DNA of 64,000 bases from Lates calcarifer (taxonomy: Eukaryota > Chordata > Actinopteri > Centropomidae): NCBI RefSeq assembly GCF_001640805.2, contig NC_066838.1, forward strand, positions 19,340,749-19,404,748, given 5' to 3'. Made by a program: the position numbers and the translations under genes. Shown here piece after piece: positions 24,601-50,885 of this stretch (positions within the stretch are counted from its first letter, which is position 1; each line of letters begins with the position of its first letter). Under the pieces are notes generated by a model. It was not told the DNA's origin and did no database searches. It was given only the letters and a program-made list of their open reading frames with translations.

Positions 24601-27600
24601 ACCCTAAACCTTGACTCTCAAGTCCTCCTGCAGTATTCTTCATACTCATAAATGTGGGCAGATTAGCTAATAATACAAAGCATGTTTCCAGAATAAGAGC
24701 CTTTTGCCTTTTGTGTTAAACCTTCCTTTATATCCAACTAAAGCTTCTTTGAATTTGTGTTCATCATTTAGGGAGTGATTGTCACGTGTGTCACCTTTTC
24801 CAGCGAGAACCTTCAAGTTTGCAAAAGATCTCAGACAAACTAACCACGGAAATGGTGTTTGAACACATGGATACCACGCACGGTAAAGCACCCTGCCTAC
24901 CCATTACTACCCTATATACACACACACAGCTGGTGTGCTGTTATGAGACTGGTTTAAATGAGTGTGCTTTGTTGAATACTGGAATCCTGTCTAGTCAAGA
25001 CTGTTTCAGCAAAACATTTTGGACATTTAAATGAAGTAACTATAAAAGTTAACATACTTACCCACTGCTGACCCCTGCTACTTATCAGTCATCCCAGAGA
25101 AAGAGTATGTGTGTGTGTGTGTGTGTGTGATTGTGTAACATACTGCAACAATTTAAAGAGGGAAGAAAATCTGTAATGCCAGTAGAAACAATTTGTGCAA
25201 GGTGAGTGTTTGGACTGCTGTATGATCTGAATGTGTACGAGTAGTGAATGGTACATACACGCTGTGTAAAACTTAGATGATGGTATGGAAGTGGCCTGAA
25301 CTTCTGTGAGACTGGGGTCGCAGGCTAAGGGAGATGCAGCCTCCTTACTTCCTCCATCATCCTCCTTCATGTCCTCTTCTTCTTCACCTTCCTCCTCAGC
25401 TTTTCCTGCTAACCTCCTAGACATCCTAACCAACCTCTGACCCTGTGATGAAAGTATTTACACAAGTCAAAATTAAAGATACTTAAAGCTTTGACTTTTA
25501 CACTGTGGTTTCACATTACATCAGACACAAACTATGGAAAAGACTCAACAAAAAATATATAGTACCTATACACCTCAAACATCTGTCTCAATGTCTCAGT
25601 TGCCATGTTTAAATTCCTCACCTTTGCAGTTGGTTTGGCAGTGGCAGCTTTTCTCTGTGGCCGTCCTCTGGGCTTAGGCACCTTAGGGCCAGATAGTGTC
25701 TTCATAGTGACAGCAGCATGCTGAAGGATGCACTCGGTGCCACAGTAAACAGAGTCTGGTAAGGCTTGTTTGGAGCACCCAGGTCCAATGCACAGGGGAA
25801 GAGAGCTATCCGTCTCCATCTCAGCTTTGGGTTCAGGCTCTGGCCTCTTTACAGGAGCCTCCTCCACCACCACAGTCTCCTGAAAACCAATTCTCATCTT
25901 AGACCCAGAAACCAGACTTCCTTCATGCAAATCAGCTATTGACTAATAACACAAATATTACACTGCTGTGATTTATTACATAAGTGAAAAATGTACAACC
26001 TAAAAACTAACTACAGCTGCAAAAAAGTAAAAAAAAAAAAAAAAAAAGAAGCTATTTTTGTTAGTTATGACTAAGAGCAATGAACCATTTGGAGATCACT
26101 GGCAATCCAAATGAAATTTTAACCTTGAGGGCCGGCTGCTCCTCACGCCCCTCCGCTTCTTCACAGGAGGGACTTAGTGTCACACATTCAGGAAAGCTAG
26201 GCTCAGGCTCTGGCTCTTGCTCAGGTTGAGGGAGAGGCTCAGACTGAAGCTGCTTCTTTGTAGTGCAGGGTGGGCAGATGTACTCTTGCCCTTTCCTCTC
26301 CATCTTACGGCCCTGTGTCTCACTGATACCAACGCAGTCGCAGTGGAACCACTCCTGGCAACTGTCACAGCTGATCATAAACCTAGAAGTGAACAAACAG
26401 TAGTTACCAGGAAGTGAAATTGACAGATGGTTCAGGTATGCAAACTTCTGAACAGATCTTGTTACGAGAAATGGGCATGTACCTTTTATTGTGTTTTTGT
26501 CGGCAGATACAGTAAAGAGCAGTGGCGTTATAACCCTCAGTGTCCGATATGCTTGAATACTCTCCTTCATTTTTATCATCTTTCTTCTCCTCCTCCTCTA
26601 TTGCATCGTCATACTGGCCAGGAGTTACATCAGTAATCTGGTCTAAATCGGTGTCTATGATTATGCAGTCTGAGTTTGATCGCTGTGCAGGACTCAGGTT
26701 GACATCAGAGTGAGCAGGCGATATCTCTATTTGAGCAGGGCTGTGTGGCTCATTTTCCTTTTCCACCTGTTGCAACTGATGCTGCTGCTGCTGCTGCTGC
26801 TCCTGCTGCTCAGCTGCACTGACAAACATCACCTCATCATCACTGTCCACATCATCTGCAATGCTTGACTGAAGCTCTACTGCTCTGCCCCTCCCTCTGC
26901 CCCTTCCTCTCCCTTTTCCCCTACCTCTTCCTCTGCCTCTCCCCCTTCCTCTAGCCTTTCCTCTTCCACCTTTCCCCCCTCTCGCTTTCATGTCTCCCTG
27001 CCTGCCTTTATTCGCAAGCTGCTCCTTAATCTGTAACAGAGTCATTTCGTCACTGTCCTCTTCTTGACTAGAGATCAACACCACACCATCTACTTCTCTT
27101 CCCGCCACATTGTCAGGAGCAAGCGGCTGCGAAATGTCCATGTCATCAGCAGATTCCAAATTACTAGGCGCCTCAGCTTCATCTATAGCCTGTGGAGGAA
27201 GGTCCTCGATGGCATCAGTAGCCTCCAAAATGTCAGGGGCTGCCAGTGTATCTGGCATGTCCAGTGACATGCCCTCATTCCCACCAAGCAGTGAGAAGGC
27301 AGTGTGGAAGGCAGACCCAAAATCCTGCCATAAGCTGGGGTCAAGGCTCCCTCCTGCAGAAGCTTCTGAGGGTGGCTTGCTCTCCTCTGATGCAGGTGAG
27401 GATGGAGAAGACCACTCAAGGTCATCTATAACACTCCTAGCTGTGCATGTAGCTTTCTGGGTTGCGCGGGTGTCTGTAGTGGTCTGTGGAGTCTGGTTGG
27501 TTCGACGACTTCTCCCTCTCCGTACAACTGGAGGGCTGTGTGTTAGGTCTCCAACTTCCTCCATGAACTCCCTTCTAGCAATGGTTGTCCGCCGGAAGCC

Positions 27601-27819
27601 CCAGGACTTTTTAACCTGGGACAAGGTTGGCCTAACACTCGACTCTCCCCCCTCTGTCTGGCTCTGCTGTTCCCCTATAGAAAGACAGGAACACACAGAT
27701 TTAACATAATGGGAACCAAAATCTCTTTCATGTTCAGCTATAGTCTATCATTCATAGACAAAACAAAAATCTGTTTTACCTGCATTATCATCATCATCTG
27801 CGATGCTGTTATTTTCCAT
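1296..27819 (-). CDS. dido1: DIDO1, death-inducer obliterator 1 (PHD/TFIIS-like/SPOC protein)
   Basis: Nuclear chromatin and RNA polymerase II-associated protein. In mammals DIDO1 binds H3K4me3 through its PHD finger and links chromatin, transcription elongation and RNA processing. Coding segments (minus strand, high to low): 27819-27780, 27674-26483, 26382-26124, 25879-25622, 25442-25349, 13406-12878, 12568-12409, 12308-12192, 12095-11976, 11829-11649, 11529-10907, 10772-10619, 10518-10429, 10332-10137, 9019-1296. All junction phases agree except inside 11529-10907, which carries one base too many. Without that base the sum is exactly 3,912 codons (3,911 aa), against about 2,240 aa for the long human form. 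Domains by approximate residue: conserved WGFRRTTIARRE block near the start; RG-rich and polyQ tracts before 397; PHD 397-452; Cys/His box 518-550; TFIIS central-like 791-883; SPOC about 1192-1338; repeat tail 1338-3911. The identity is recognised from the order of domains and near-identical motifs. Intron 5 (13407-25348) is about 12 kb. Confidence 0.93.
1850..5130 (-). repeat. dido1: RGP/GPG protein-coding tandem repeat domain
   Basis: About 3.3 kb of minus-strand coding sequence made of imperfect repeats with consensus RRGP-x-M-x-GPGP-D-RRGPGGPDFRGPGPE, about 27 codons (81 bp) per basic unit, for example between 4141 and 4222. Arginine, glycine and proline dominate, with regularly spaced Asp/Glu, Phe and Met. 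Mammalian DIDO1 also has a GPRGP-rich C-terminus, so the composition is ancestral, but this copy is longer and more regular. Such sequence is expected to be disordered. RGP/RGG-like arginines suggest RNA binding or arginine methylation, which is inference. Confidence 0.85.
4048..4686 (-). repeat. 213-bp (71-codon) higher-order repeat inside the RGP domain
   Basis: The plus-strand landmark ACCATATCAGGAC (ATCATATCAGGAC in the third copy) recurs at 4048, 4261 and 4474, exactly 213 bp apart, and again at 4621. The first two full units (4048-4260 and 4261-4473) align without gaps and are about 90% identical by eye. The third unit diverges after roughly 60 bp. Because 213 is a multiple of three, the duplication keeps frame. 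This points to recent unequal exchange of a multi-repeat block rather than drift of single 27-codon units. Confidence 0.8.
7200..7545 (-). other. dido1: RS-rich tract of DIDO1
   Basis: Coding sequence rich in Arg-Ser, Arg-Arg and His-Arg dipeptides (for example SRKRRSSPKRRSHRERDSHR), read on the minus strand within the last exon. RS domains occur in splicing factors and serve as nuclear-speckle and phosphorylation substrates. Human DIDO1 also has an RE/RD/RS-rich basic tract, but at its extreme C-terminus. Here the RS tract comes before the RGP repeats. Confidence 0.75.
9111..9377 (+). repeat. Teleost SINE-like interspersed repeat
   Basis: Begins GGGTGGCACGGTGGCACAG and contains the hallmark stretches GTGGAGCTTGCATGTTCTCC, CTTCCTCCCACAGTCC, CAAAGACATGCAAGTTAGG and GTCAGCTGGGATAGGCTCCA. 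It ends in a GATAATGAATGAATGAA tail. This is a very common fish-genome repeat, and I do not name its family. It lies in the intron just upstream (minus sense) of the last DIDO1 exon. A second copy lies on the opposite strand at 16391-16600. Confidence 0.8.
10137..10772 (-). CDS. dido1: DIDO1 SPOC-domain exons
   Basis: Three exons, 10772-10619, 10518-10429 and 10332-10137, code the SPOC fold, a beta-barrel protein-interaction domain that binds phosphorylated RNA polymerase II CTD in several family members. Visible conserved motifs are WKGFLNMLTVAKFVTKGY, DLPDTIQIGGRIMPQTVWDY, and FHPATEEEEVAYVSLFSYFS followed by SSRGRFGVVAN, nearly identical to human DIDO1. The middle exon ends ACAAAG followed by GCAAGC, a GC-AG intron. 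Using GC keeps the LTK-ELCVIRF junction in frame, whereas the nearest GT would not. Confidence 0.92.
10907..11529 (-). CDS. dido1: DIDO1 proline/serine linker exon with a one-base frame break
   Basis: The acceptor CCCAAAG at 11530 opens frame GQILAGEEEEPAKKKPKVS, which matches the region after the conserved KICTG motif. The frame continues through repeated SPASP units and stops in PTPDTFQS at about 11214. The protein-like sequence resumes one base off as VVIPAVSTVTITRRDPRTAA, then LPKSILMKPSSSADPR, which is well conserved with DIDO1, and ends at donor CCAG/GTATAT at 10907. The two frames overlap between about 11265 and 11214. I see no convincing donor that would make a short intron here, and the exon is one base too long for phase. 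It may be a sequencing or assembly indel in the SPAS repeat, an allele, or an unrecognised small intron (weak donor candidate AAG/GTTTCT at about 11480, acceptor CTCCTGTCACAG at about 11244). Confidence 0.7.
11649..11829 (-). CDS. dido1: DIDO1 exon with conserved LKDTT-HLFDL-CKICTG motif
   Basis: The acceptor GATATAG at 11830 and the donor ACAG/GTGAGT at 11649 bound an exon coding a Pro/Ser linker followed by MLKDTTSEHKAHLFDLKCK and ICTG. The segment is almost identical to human DIDO1 and sits between the TFIIS-like and SPOC domains, as expected. The exon is 181 nt long and leaves a single G that completes the glycine codon of ICTG in the next exon. Confidence 0.9.
11976..12095 (-). CDS. dido1: DIDO1 Lys/Pro-rich linker exon
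   Basis: A 120-nt exon (40 codons) between acceptor CTTCTAG and donor ATG/GTGTGT. It codes a low-complexity segment rich in Lys, Ala and Pro, beginning VKDAAAKATTLPKPEAVKVD. No motif is recognised. Its phase fits both neighbours, which supports the call. Confidence 0.75.
12192..12568 (-). CDS. dido1: DIDO1 TFIIS central-like domain exons
   Basis: Exons 12568-12409 and 12308-12192 code a TFIIS middle-domain homology region (residues about 791-883). Conserved motifs are IEMEMFDIF, NKYRTIMFNLKDPRN and GLLYRVVRGEIS followed by LVRMTQKDM. In TFIIS this three-helix domain contacts RNA polymerase II, and DIDO1 uses it to bind the polymerase. Junction phases are exact. The second exon continues into a Lys/Pro-rich linker. 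Confidence 0.93.
12878..13406 (-). CDS. dido1: DIDO1 Ser/Pro linker exon leading to the TFIIS-like domain
   Basis: A 529-nt exon of low-complexity Ser/Pro/Gln sequence. It ends in a basic helix NNQVRQSIQRSLTSILFKR that matches human DIDO1 (NSQIRQNIRRSLKEILWKR) just before the TFIIS-like fold. The acceptor TTCTAACAG at 13407 is good. Joining to donor GGAA/GTAAGG at 25349 gives a continuous frame (residues TTMDSEQ at the junction). An in-frame ATG close to the exon start could alternatively begin a shorter protein, but I see no promoter evidence. Confidence 0.85.
15501..15673. repeat. GGAA and TG/AG microsatellite cluster
   Basis: A (GGAA)n run at 15501-15524 is followed at 15605-15673 by (TG)n interrupted by (AG)n and then a longer (TG)n run. 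Simple-sequence DNA in the large DIDO1 intron. Confidence 0.95.
16391..16600 (-). repeat. Truncated SINE-like repeat, second copy
   Basis: Read on the minus strand it begins TGGGCAGCACTGTGGTGTAG and goes on through GCTGTGAG, GTGTGGAGTTTGCATGTTCT and the AATTGGATACACTCTAAAT end. It matches the repeat at 9111-9377 but lacks the distal half and the GAATGAA tail. Several substitutions make it look old. Confidence 0.75.
20424..20740 (+). mobile_element. Decayed Tc1-like transposase fragment
   Basis: In one plus-strand frame the sequence reads SPDLNPIENL, a stop, then DALQRN. This is the characteristic Tc1 transposase segment around the third catalytic acidic residue, with a stop where Trp is usual. 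Shortly after it comes LIGSMRCQAQAAANRR, resembling the Tc1 C-terminus. The frame is broken, no terminal repeats were identified, and the upstream part is unrecognisable, so this is an inactive relic. Confidence 0.65.
21804..22128. mobile_element. Small inverted-repeat element (MITE-like), TTAA-flanked
   Basis: The left end TTAAAGGTCCCCTGTGGAG and the right end CTCCACAGGGAACCTTAA are inverted copies with about two differences. TTAA at each end suggests a piggyBac-type target preference, but this is weak because part of the TTAA may belong to the terminal repeat. It is about 325 bp with no coding capacity. Confidence 0.65.
22493..22874. mobile_element. MITE-like element with about 53-bp terminal inverted repeats
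   Basis: The left end starts TAAGGCCCTCTTCATACTTG and the right end reads inverted as TTAGGCCCTGTTCACACCTG. The inverted similarity continues for about 53 bp, including ATGCATCTTGG and ATCTGATCACA on both sides. Total length is about 382 bp, non-coding and non-autonomous. A short open frame at 22486-22683 lies inside it and is not a gene. Confidence 0.75.
25107..25129. repeat. (GT)n microsatellite
   Basis: A short GT dinucleotide run in the DIDO1 intron just downstream of the exon ending at 25349. Confidence 0.9.
25349..25879 (-). CDS. dido1: DIDO1 exons 4-5: Cys/His box and acidic linker
   Basis: Exon 25879-25622 (86 codons) has an acidic start followed by CIGPGCSKQALPDSVYC and then C-I-L-Q-H. 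This matches the human DIDO1 box CIGPGC...DSVYCSNDCILKH, probably a small zinc-binding motif. A basic RGRPQRKAA AT-hook-like stretch follows. Exon 25442-25349 codes MSRRLAGKAEEEGEEEED and ends in the strong donor GGAA/GTAAGG. Reading through that donor would give a short C-terminal extension and a stop at 25089, a possible short isoform. Confidence 0.87.
26124..26382 (-). CDS. dido1: DIDO1 PHD-finger exon
   Basis: With the last codons of the preceding exon (CICRQKHNKR) this makes a complete C4HC3 PHD finger: Cys pairs CIC and CDSC, WFHCDC, and CPPC near the end. The junction rebuilds Arg from AG/G, giving KRFMISCDSC. The conserved Trp of the methyl-lysine cage is in EWFHCDC. The exon continues with an acidic EPEPE linker and ends CTCAAG/GTTAAA at 26124. 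Confidence 0.95.
26483..27674 (-). CDS. dido1: DIDO1 N-terminal exon with RG-rich and polyQ tracts
   Basis: A 1,192-nt exon from acceptor CTATAG at 27675 to donor AAAAG/GTACAT at 26483. It opens with KKSWGFRRTTIARREFMEEV, close to the conserved human DIDO1 N-terminus. A basic RRGRSRRTNQ motif follows, then long acidic Ser-rich sequence. At about 26890-26990 it codes an RG/RGR repeat of about 35 residues, and at about 26775-26817 a Gln tract (CAG runs). It ends with YNATALYCICRQKHNK, the start of the PHD finger. Confidence 0.92.
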
Positions 27820-27842
27820 ACTGACATCAACAGATGGAAAGG
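27780..27842 (-). CDS. dido1: DIDO1 start-codon exon
   Basis: The ATG lies at 27819-27817 and codes MENNSIADDDDNA. The acceptor TTTTGACAG lies upstream and the donor GCAG/GTAAAA is at 27780. The last G joins GG of the next exon to make Gly in frame. This is the only ATG in this exon in the frame that continues into the conserved N-terminal block, so I choose it as the start. The residues themselves are not conserved with human. Confidence 0.75.
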
Positions 27843-29898
27843 CTGTCAAAATACAAACAATATGATTTGTTAATATGCAAGCTTGAAGGAATGTTAACTT
27901 CTGGTAAGTTTGATGAGGCCTTGATGTGTAAAAAAAAAAGGTACCTCTGGAACCAATATGCTGACAGCTGCCAAAGCCTAACTTTCAGGATGTGTTAAGT
28001 GTCATTCCACTTGTCTCTCCATGTACCTGGGTAAATTAGGGAGGAAAAATACACCAAAGCATTCAGATTAGATTATTGCTCATTATTTATCCACAATCAC
28101 ATGACTGAACAGTTTAATTCAATAACAAAATACTGGCTGCTGTGGGTGATGGAAGTTTATGAGCATTCATCTTGGAAGTTTTCATTAAAAAACTTATACC
28201 TCTAATACATGAACAAAAACACTGTACTGCCATTTCATTAGATATCCCAACCTAAAACTAATGGAATCTAATCCAACAGCTCTGCAATAAATTGTATCTT
28301 AATAAAGGGGATAATGTTAAGTTTTTGCTGACACCGCTTTAGAGCAGCACATTTACCATGACCAGATTAAACTCTTATGGAGTTCGAAGGGCATTTTTCA
28401 TAATTATCTGACTTTTATATACTGAACAATTAATTGAAAATAAATTGAAGAAAATTATTGTCAGATGGTGTTATAATAAAGATAACTGTTCTCATATGAT
28501 GGAATTATACTACCTTTCCCAAGGTTTTCTGAGTTTTAACTGCAGAAAAAAACTTAAGTAGTTTGATATTACACAACAAATGAGTATCTAGAGTAACAGA
28601 ATTACATTTTGACACAGAGTCCCTCTACAAGATCAGGGCTACAAGATGGAGGATGGAGGAGAAAGAAACAGTTGGGTTTGATCAAAGTAATGATACTGAG
28701 TGGGCTCAACACACATTTCACACAGCGAAAATAAACTTCACCGTACAACTACAAACATTCTGTATTTTTAATCACTTCACTAGTGAGTAAAGGAACATAA
28801 CGAGGGCTAACTGTCCACATGTTCTATTTGTGTAAGTGACTATGGGTTTTGTATTTAACTGGTGTAAAATACAACAAAACTTCAAGTTAGTCGAGGAACA
28901 CACAAATACTAATTTGTGCCAAATTAGTTATAATCCAAATTATCCAATTTTGTGTTTTCACTTCTACACAGTGTTGACCTGTGGAGAAAAGTAAAATGTT
29001 ACATTTAATCCAAAACTGCACTGAAGTACAACTTTAAGATGCTTGTGTATTGCTTTCAGTTTTTGAGTATTTCAATTTTGTGCTACTTTATACTTATACT
29101 CCAATACCCCACTACATTTATCTATCAAAGACAGTTACTTTTTACTTTCTAAATAAAGATTCAACATTGAAAAATTAAATCTTATAAAGCACAACACATT
29201 TAAAAGATTAAACCAGTGGGTCCCAACCTATTGGCCTTTTAAGTTTTAGGTCTGTGGCCCTAATGAAATAGCACTTGATTGCATTTGTAAATGTATTAGA
29301 AGCATGAACATATAACCTTAATGAAGGCTTGGATTTATTGCAGGACTGATGTATTAGACTGTATTAGTTTTATCCATGAGTACCTAATAAACTGAATGAT
29401 TACGTAAAAAGTTGCCCATCGACCAATGCATTAAGTAACTTATTAATGGAGCTCTGTATCTGCTATATCTGGGGTTCACATAGTGAAATCAACTTGGTGC
29501 AAATTGTGTATTTATGCAAAGACTGATCAACAGGAATGAGAAGTAGGTGGGCTGTCCACAATTTCCCTGCACTCTATTTATAGATTACACCCGTTAACAA
29601 AACAGAAACGAAACAACAGGTCTCACTAATTTCACTACCACAGCTCAGTCGGCCGTAAAAGCAGAGAAATGAAACGTCCTTGCAAATACGTATGAGTTTT
29701 TCTGTGGAGGCAGAAGAGGAGTCTTGTTTCTGATGGCGACATTGTTCTCTGCAGCTAGTTTAGCTAACTGCTAGCTGCAACCGTACCTGAAAACAAAAAC
29801 TATACGCCGGGATGCTAACGGTCTCCAAAGATACTGACACAAGAATTAAATGTTGTACGCTTGTACACCGCCACTGCGAGGAAAACAGAAATCATACC
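27843..29898 (-). other. dido1: DIDO1 first intron (5'UTR intron)
   Basis: About 2.05 kb between the putative untranslated first exon and the start-codon exon. AT-rich, no open frame with protein-like sequence, no obvious transposon. A second possible donor, TTCAG/GTACGG at about 29786, could mark an alternative untranslated exon. Confidence 0.5.
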
Positions 29899-30010
29899 TT
29901 CAATATAAACGATAATTTCCCCGTTACGGTTAGATTCACTCGGCTAGCTAGCTAGCACAGCCTTCCATTTTCTCTGCCTTGCTGATATGTAATCTCGCGA
30001 TAAGTTGTCA
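29899..30010 (-). promoter_or_regulatory. dido1: Probable DIDO1 untranslated exon 1 and promoter with TCTCGCGA element
   Basis: A donor GAAG/GTATGA (minus strand) occurs at about 29899, and CpG-containing sequence runs up to 30060. TCTCGCGA at 29993-30000 resembles the TCTCGCGAGA core element found in TATA-less housekeeping promoters of vertebrates. The transcription start is inferred, not shown by the sequence. Confidence 0.45.
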
Positions 30011-30610
30011 CAGGCGGAAAGCACCGTGGCTAGGGGTTACGCTACCTGTTAGTTAAGTTAGTTAGTTTAGTTAGATATGACATGCACGTTTTTTAAGCAT
30101 AGATTTAGTATATAAATTATAAAGACTATATAGAATTATACAGCAATTTATGTAAAGACAATTTCATTCCACACACATACTTTACATGGAGAGTAGTGAT
30201 AAACAGTGAAAGGAATCCGTTTTATCGCTCATGGTTTTACAATGCAATTTTGTTGGAACGTCTAAATGAAAAAAGATGCATGACTGACGTATTCAGAATT
30301 CCTTCACAAGCGTAACAGTTACACCATACTAACATTATTAATAGGGCTGCAACTACTTTGACTATTGGACTATTTTTCATAGGTGAACATAATTTAATTT
30401 ACACTTCCATAATTTCAATGAATGAACTTAATAGATACATAACACGATCCATAATCTACACTGATCTACATCCAAAGTTGATCATTTGATTTATTTGACC
30501 TCTGACACTATAAATGAATCATGATGCAAAGAGCACAATGTTTATGTTGTTCATACTGGAAGTTTAGTTTCTCACCACTTTGAGGGTAAATTAAGCCAAT
30601 AAACACCAAC
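30011..30610. other. Short interval between ZMYND8 3' end and DIDO1 promoter
   Basis: About 600 bp of AT-rich sequence with no open frame or recognised repeat. Its shortness shows that the two minus-strand genes lie in close tandem. Confidence 0.6.
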
Positions 30611-31378
30611 ACAACTGATCAGAGCATTTTTATTTTTGCTTCACAAGTCCATATATTGTATGTACAATATGTAAACAAGAACGAGACACAATCTCAAAAA
30701 CATACATGCTCACAGGAAATATAATCCAGCCAAAATGCAGTTTCTGTTTATACCTACCCAGTTCTTAGACACAGTCCAACCAGGATTTACATCAGCTTTG
30801 GGTAACCAGTTTAATAGAGACATTGCTCAGCGCTGACATTCATGAAGCAATTTATTTTCAAATAACTTTTTTTAGACACATAGAAATGTGATTTCAATAA
30901 ACATACTATAAAAACATATAACACTATAAATATTGTTCAGTTATCTTCTTACAAAACCTTTGTACAGTTTAAATTTTTTAGTTATTTTTAATAAATCACA
31001 GATTTTTTTTTTTTTTTTTAATGTAGGCCTTTACAATGTGGAACTACAATACAAAACTGGTATGAGCCAAAAATGTCACCGCTGACATGAAAACAACATG
31101 GCTGAAGACATTAAGTTTTAAACTTGCATAACTCAAAATACCTCTGATGGCACCATGATAAATGAGTATCAACTGTTGACGGCTGTTTGAAATATTTTGT
31201 CTCACAATATGGAAGGCAATCCACAAAATAAAACCGCCATGAAGTACTTAAGAGCAGCATTGAAAGGGATAATGTAGCAAAAATTCCGTGGGGTGATACA
31301 ATCTTGCTCAGACTGGAAACAAAGTGGTAACAGAGCTACAACATAAAACTACAGTATGAAAACATACAGACTCACATT
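30611..31378 (-). other. zmynd8: ZMYND8 3'UTR
   Basis: Non-coding AT-rich sequence after the predicted stop at 31379. Minus-strand AATAAA signals (TTTATT on plus) occur at 30851-30856 and 30629-30634, the latter suggesting an end near 30610. It contains an internal poly-T stretch at about 31005-31019. Confidence 0.55.
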
Positions 31379-49169
<17,791 letters not shown>

Positions 49170-50812
49170 GGCTGCCTGACACACTGTTATGTCAACACTT
49201 ATAAAACATGGAGGACACTCTCAGCCCTCAGCCGGGGAAGGCTCCGCTCTTCAGGCAAGGCGATCAGGCCCCAGTGATGTTAGCCAGATCCTGACTGGTC
49301 GCTTCCCTCACAGGCAAGATACAAGGCCGCACCTGATTGGCCGAAATGTTTCCTGAGTAATTATCTTTGTTCAGTGCAGGCAGGGGCAGCACTGTGAGTG
49401 TCAGAGAGAGGGGAAGAAAAATAAGCACAGAGCTAGGCCTAAAACCACAAAATAACGTGATTAATACAAGTAGTTTTGACATACAAACCCCGCATGACAA
49501 CGCTTTGAAGCTTCCAAGTGTAGAATCTGCCGGCAGATGTCTTATTTGAAGGCTTTAGAAGTAGAAATGGCAGCATGTAGAGTGTGAGGAGCAGGACACC
49601 ATGGCTTCTCTGCACAAGCCTCCATTTTTTTTTTACGTGGAGTGGGCCTTTGTTTAAACTCCTCCCTCCCTCTTGGCTGTTTCCAGAGAAAGGACAGGCT
49701 ACAGCTCTTCAACAATTTTAGCAATTCAATCTACAAAAGAAATAAAACAGGAAGATTAGGCAGATAAAATGAGATCATAGAGTCAAATAATTTCTCTAGT
49801 GTGTTGTAAAGGAAAACAGAGACCTAGAGTTTTGAAGTAACCATTCCTTTTAGTCACACATTACTGTTGTTAACCTTAATATATAATCTTAATATGTATC
49901 CAGTGACAATAAACCAAATACACACAAACACAAACACAAGATATATGTACAGACCTTTGTTCAGCAAACTGAATAAAAATAAAATCTAATCAAATATGCA
50001 TGTACCTTTTCCTCCATTAGAAGAAATAGGCTACTAAAATGAGAGCTAAAAAGAGTGATTTGGGAAGTGTGAGTAGGGTTTCCTCTTTGACTTCTGTGCT
50101 CAAACAGTGGTCATCAATAATTAAACACAGCTAGATAAAGCACCATTTTTTTTCTTGTCCTTTTAACTTTCAGCAGCACACTGGCAGGCAGTAATATGTC
50201 TAGTAATAGAAAGTGAAAGAATAGAAAAACATGTGCAATGTAATGAAATGGTACATAATAACCATAAATACAATCTCCGGTACATTTAGAATGTTCCCAT
50301 ATCTCAGTTGTTGACTCACAACTATGTTATTTTGTGAAGCTGTAATTCACAGTGCTATACTGGACTGCATTATACTGAAAGGCATTTCCTTTACTCCTCT
50401 GTAGATGTAAATGGTTTGTCTAAATATAAGAAGAAAATGTCTATTGTGATGTAATCCAATACAACACCAACACAAACCATGGCCTCTATAAAAATAGCAT
50501 GGTTTTATTTTAATTAAACCATCTTAGCCAGACTGCATTATATATTAAGAGGCATCTTCAATATTTTACTAAGCCATAGCTGCAAATAGGGGTGTCTAAA
50601 TGTTGGAAAATCCCTCAATTCTACGTATATAAAATGCAATCAAATTTAACACTGAAACAAACTATGGAGATTAAAATGACTGAAAATCCCAGAGACAGAC
50701 CAGGGGTAAACCGTGACAGTTAAATGAAGGGATTTCTGTTAATGTGATCACTGAGACTACACAGTGGAGGTCTATGTACTTTCCGTTGGTGGGGGACAGA
50801 GAGAAAAGGCTC
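49170..50812. other. ZMYND8 upstream region, no gene seen
   Basis: A moderately GC-rich patch at about 49200-49330 may be 5'UTR or an internal promoter of ZMYND8. The remainder up to the tRNA is AT-rich with no recognised coding sequence or repeat. Confidence 0.5.
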
Positions 50813-50885
50813 CGCCCAACGTGGGGCTCGAACCCACGACCCTGAGATTAAGAGTCTCATGCTCTACCGACTGAGCTAGCCGGGC
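50813..50885 (-). tRNA. tRNA-Lys (CTT anticodon)
   Basis: The minus-strand 73-nt sequence starts GCCCGGCTAGCTCAG and has the A box (TAGCTCAGTCGG), an anticodon loop ACTCTTAAT with CTT, and the B box (GGTTCGAGCCC). It ends in an acceptor strand pairing with GCCCGGC by standard and wobble pairs. A TTTT Pol III terminator follows a few bases downstream (50804-50807 as AAAA on plus). All cloverleaf arms can pair, there is no intron, and CCA is not encoded, as normal in eukaryotes. It stands alone between ZMYND8 and TRAM1 (or in a ZMYND8 5'UTR intron). Confidence 0.97.

Larger units (their letters stand above)
13407..25348 (-). other. dido1: DIDO1 intron 5, about 12 kb
   Basis: No protein-like open frame or RNA gene is seen on either strand. 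It holds a microsatellite block (15501-15673), a SINE-like copy (16391-16600), a Tc1 transposase relic (20424-20740) and two inverted-repeat elements (21804-22128 and 22493-22874). The rest is AT-rich unique-looking sequence. Its position between the PHD-coding exons and the TFIIS/SPOC-coding exons is where mammalian DIDO1 makes its short, PHD-only isoform. Reading through the donor at 25349 here would extend the frame to a stop at 25089. Confidence 0.7.

Noticed and set aside
27110..27709. 199-codon plus-strand open frame
   Set aside because: Antisense to the DIDO1 N-terminal exon, whose minus-strand product is conserved.
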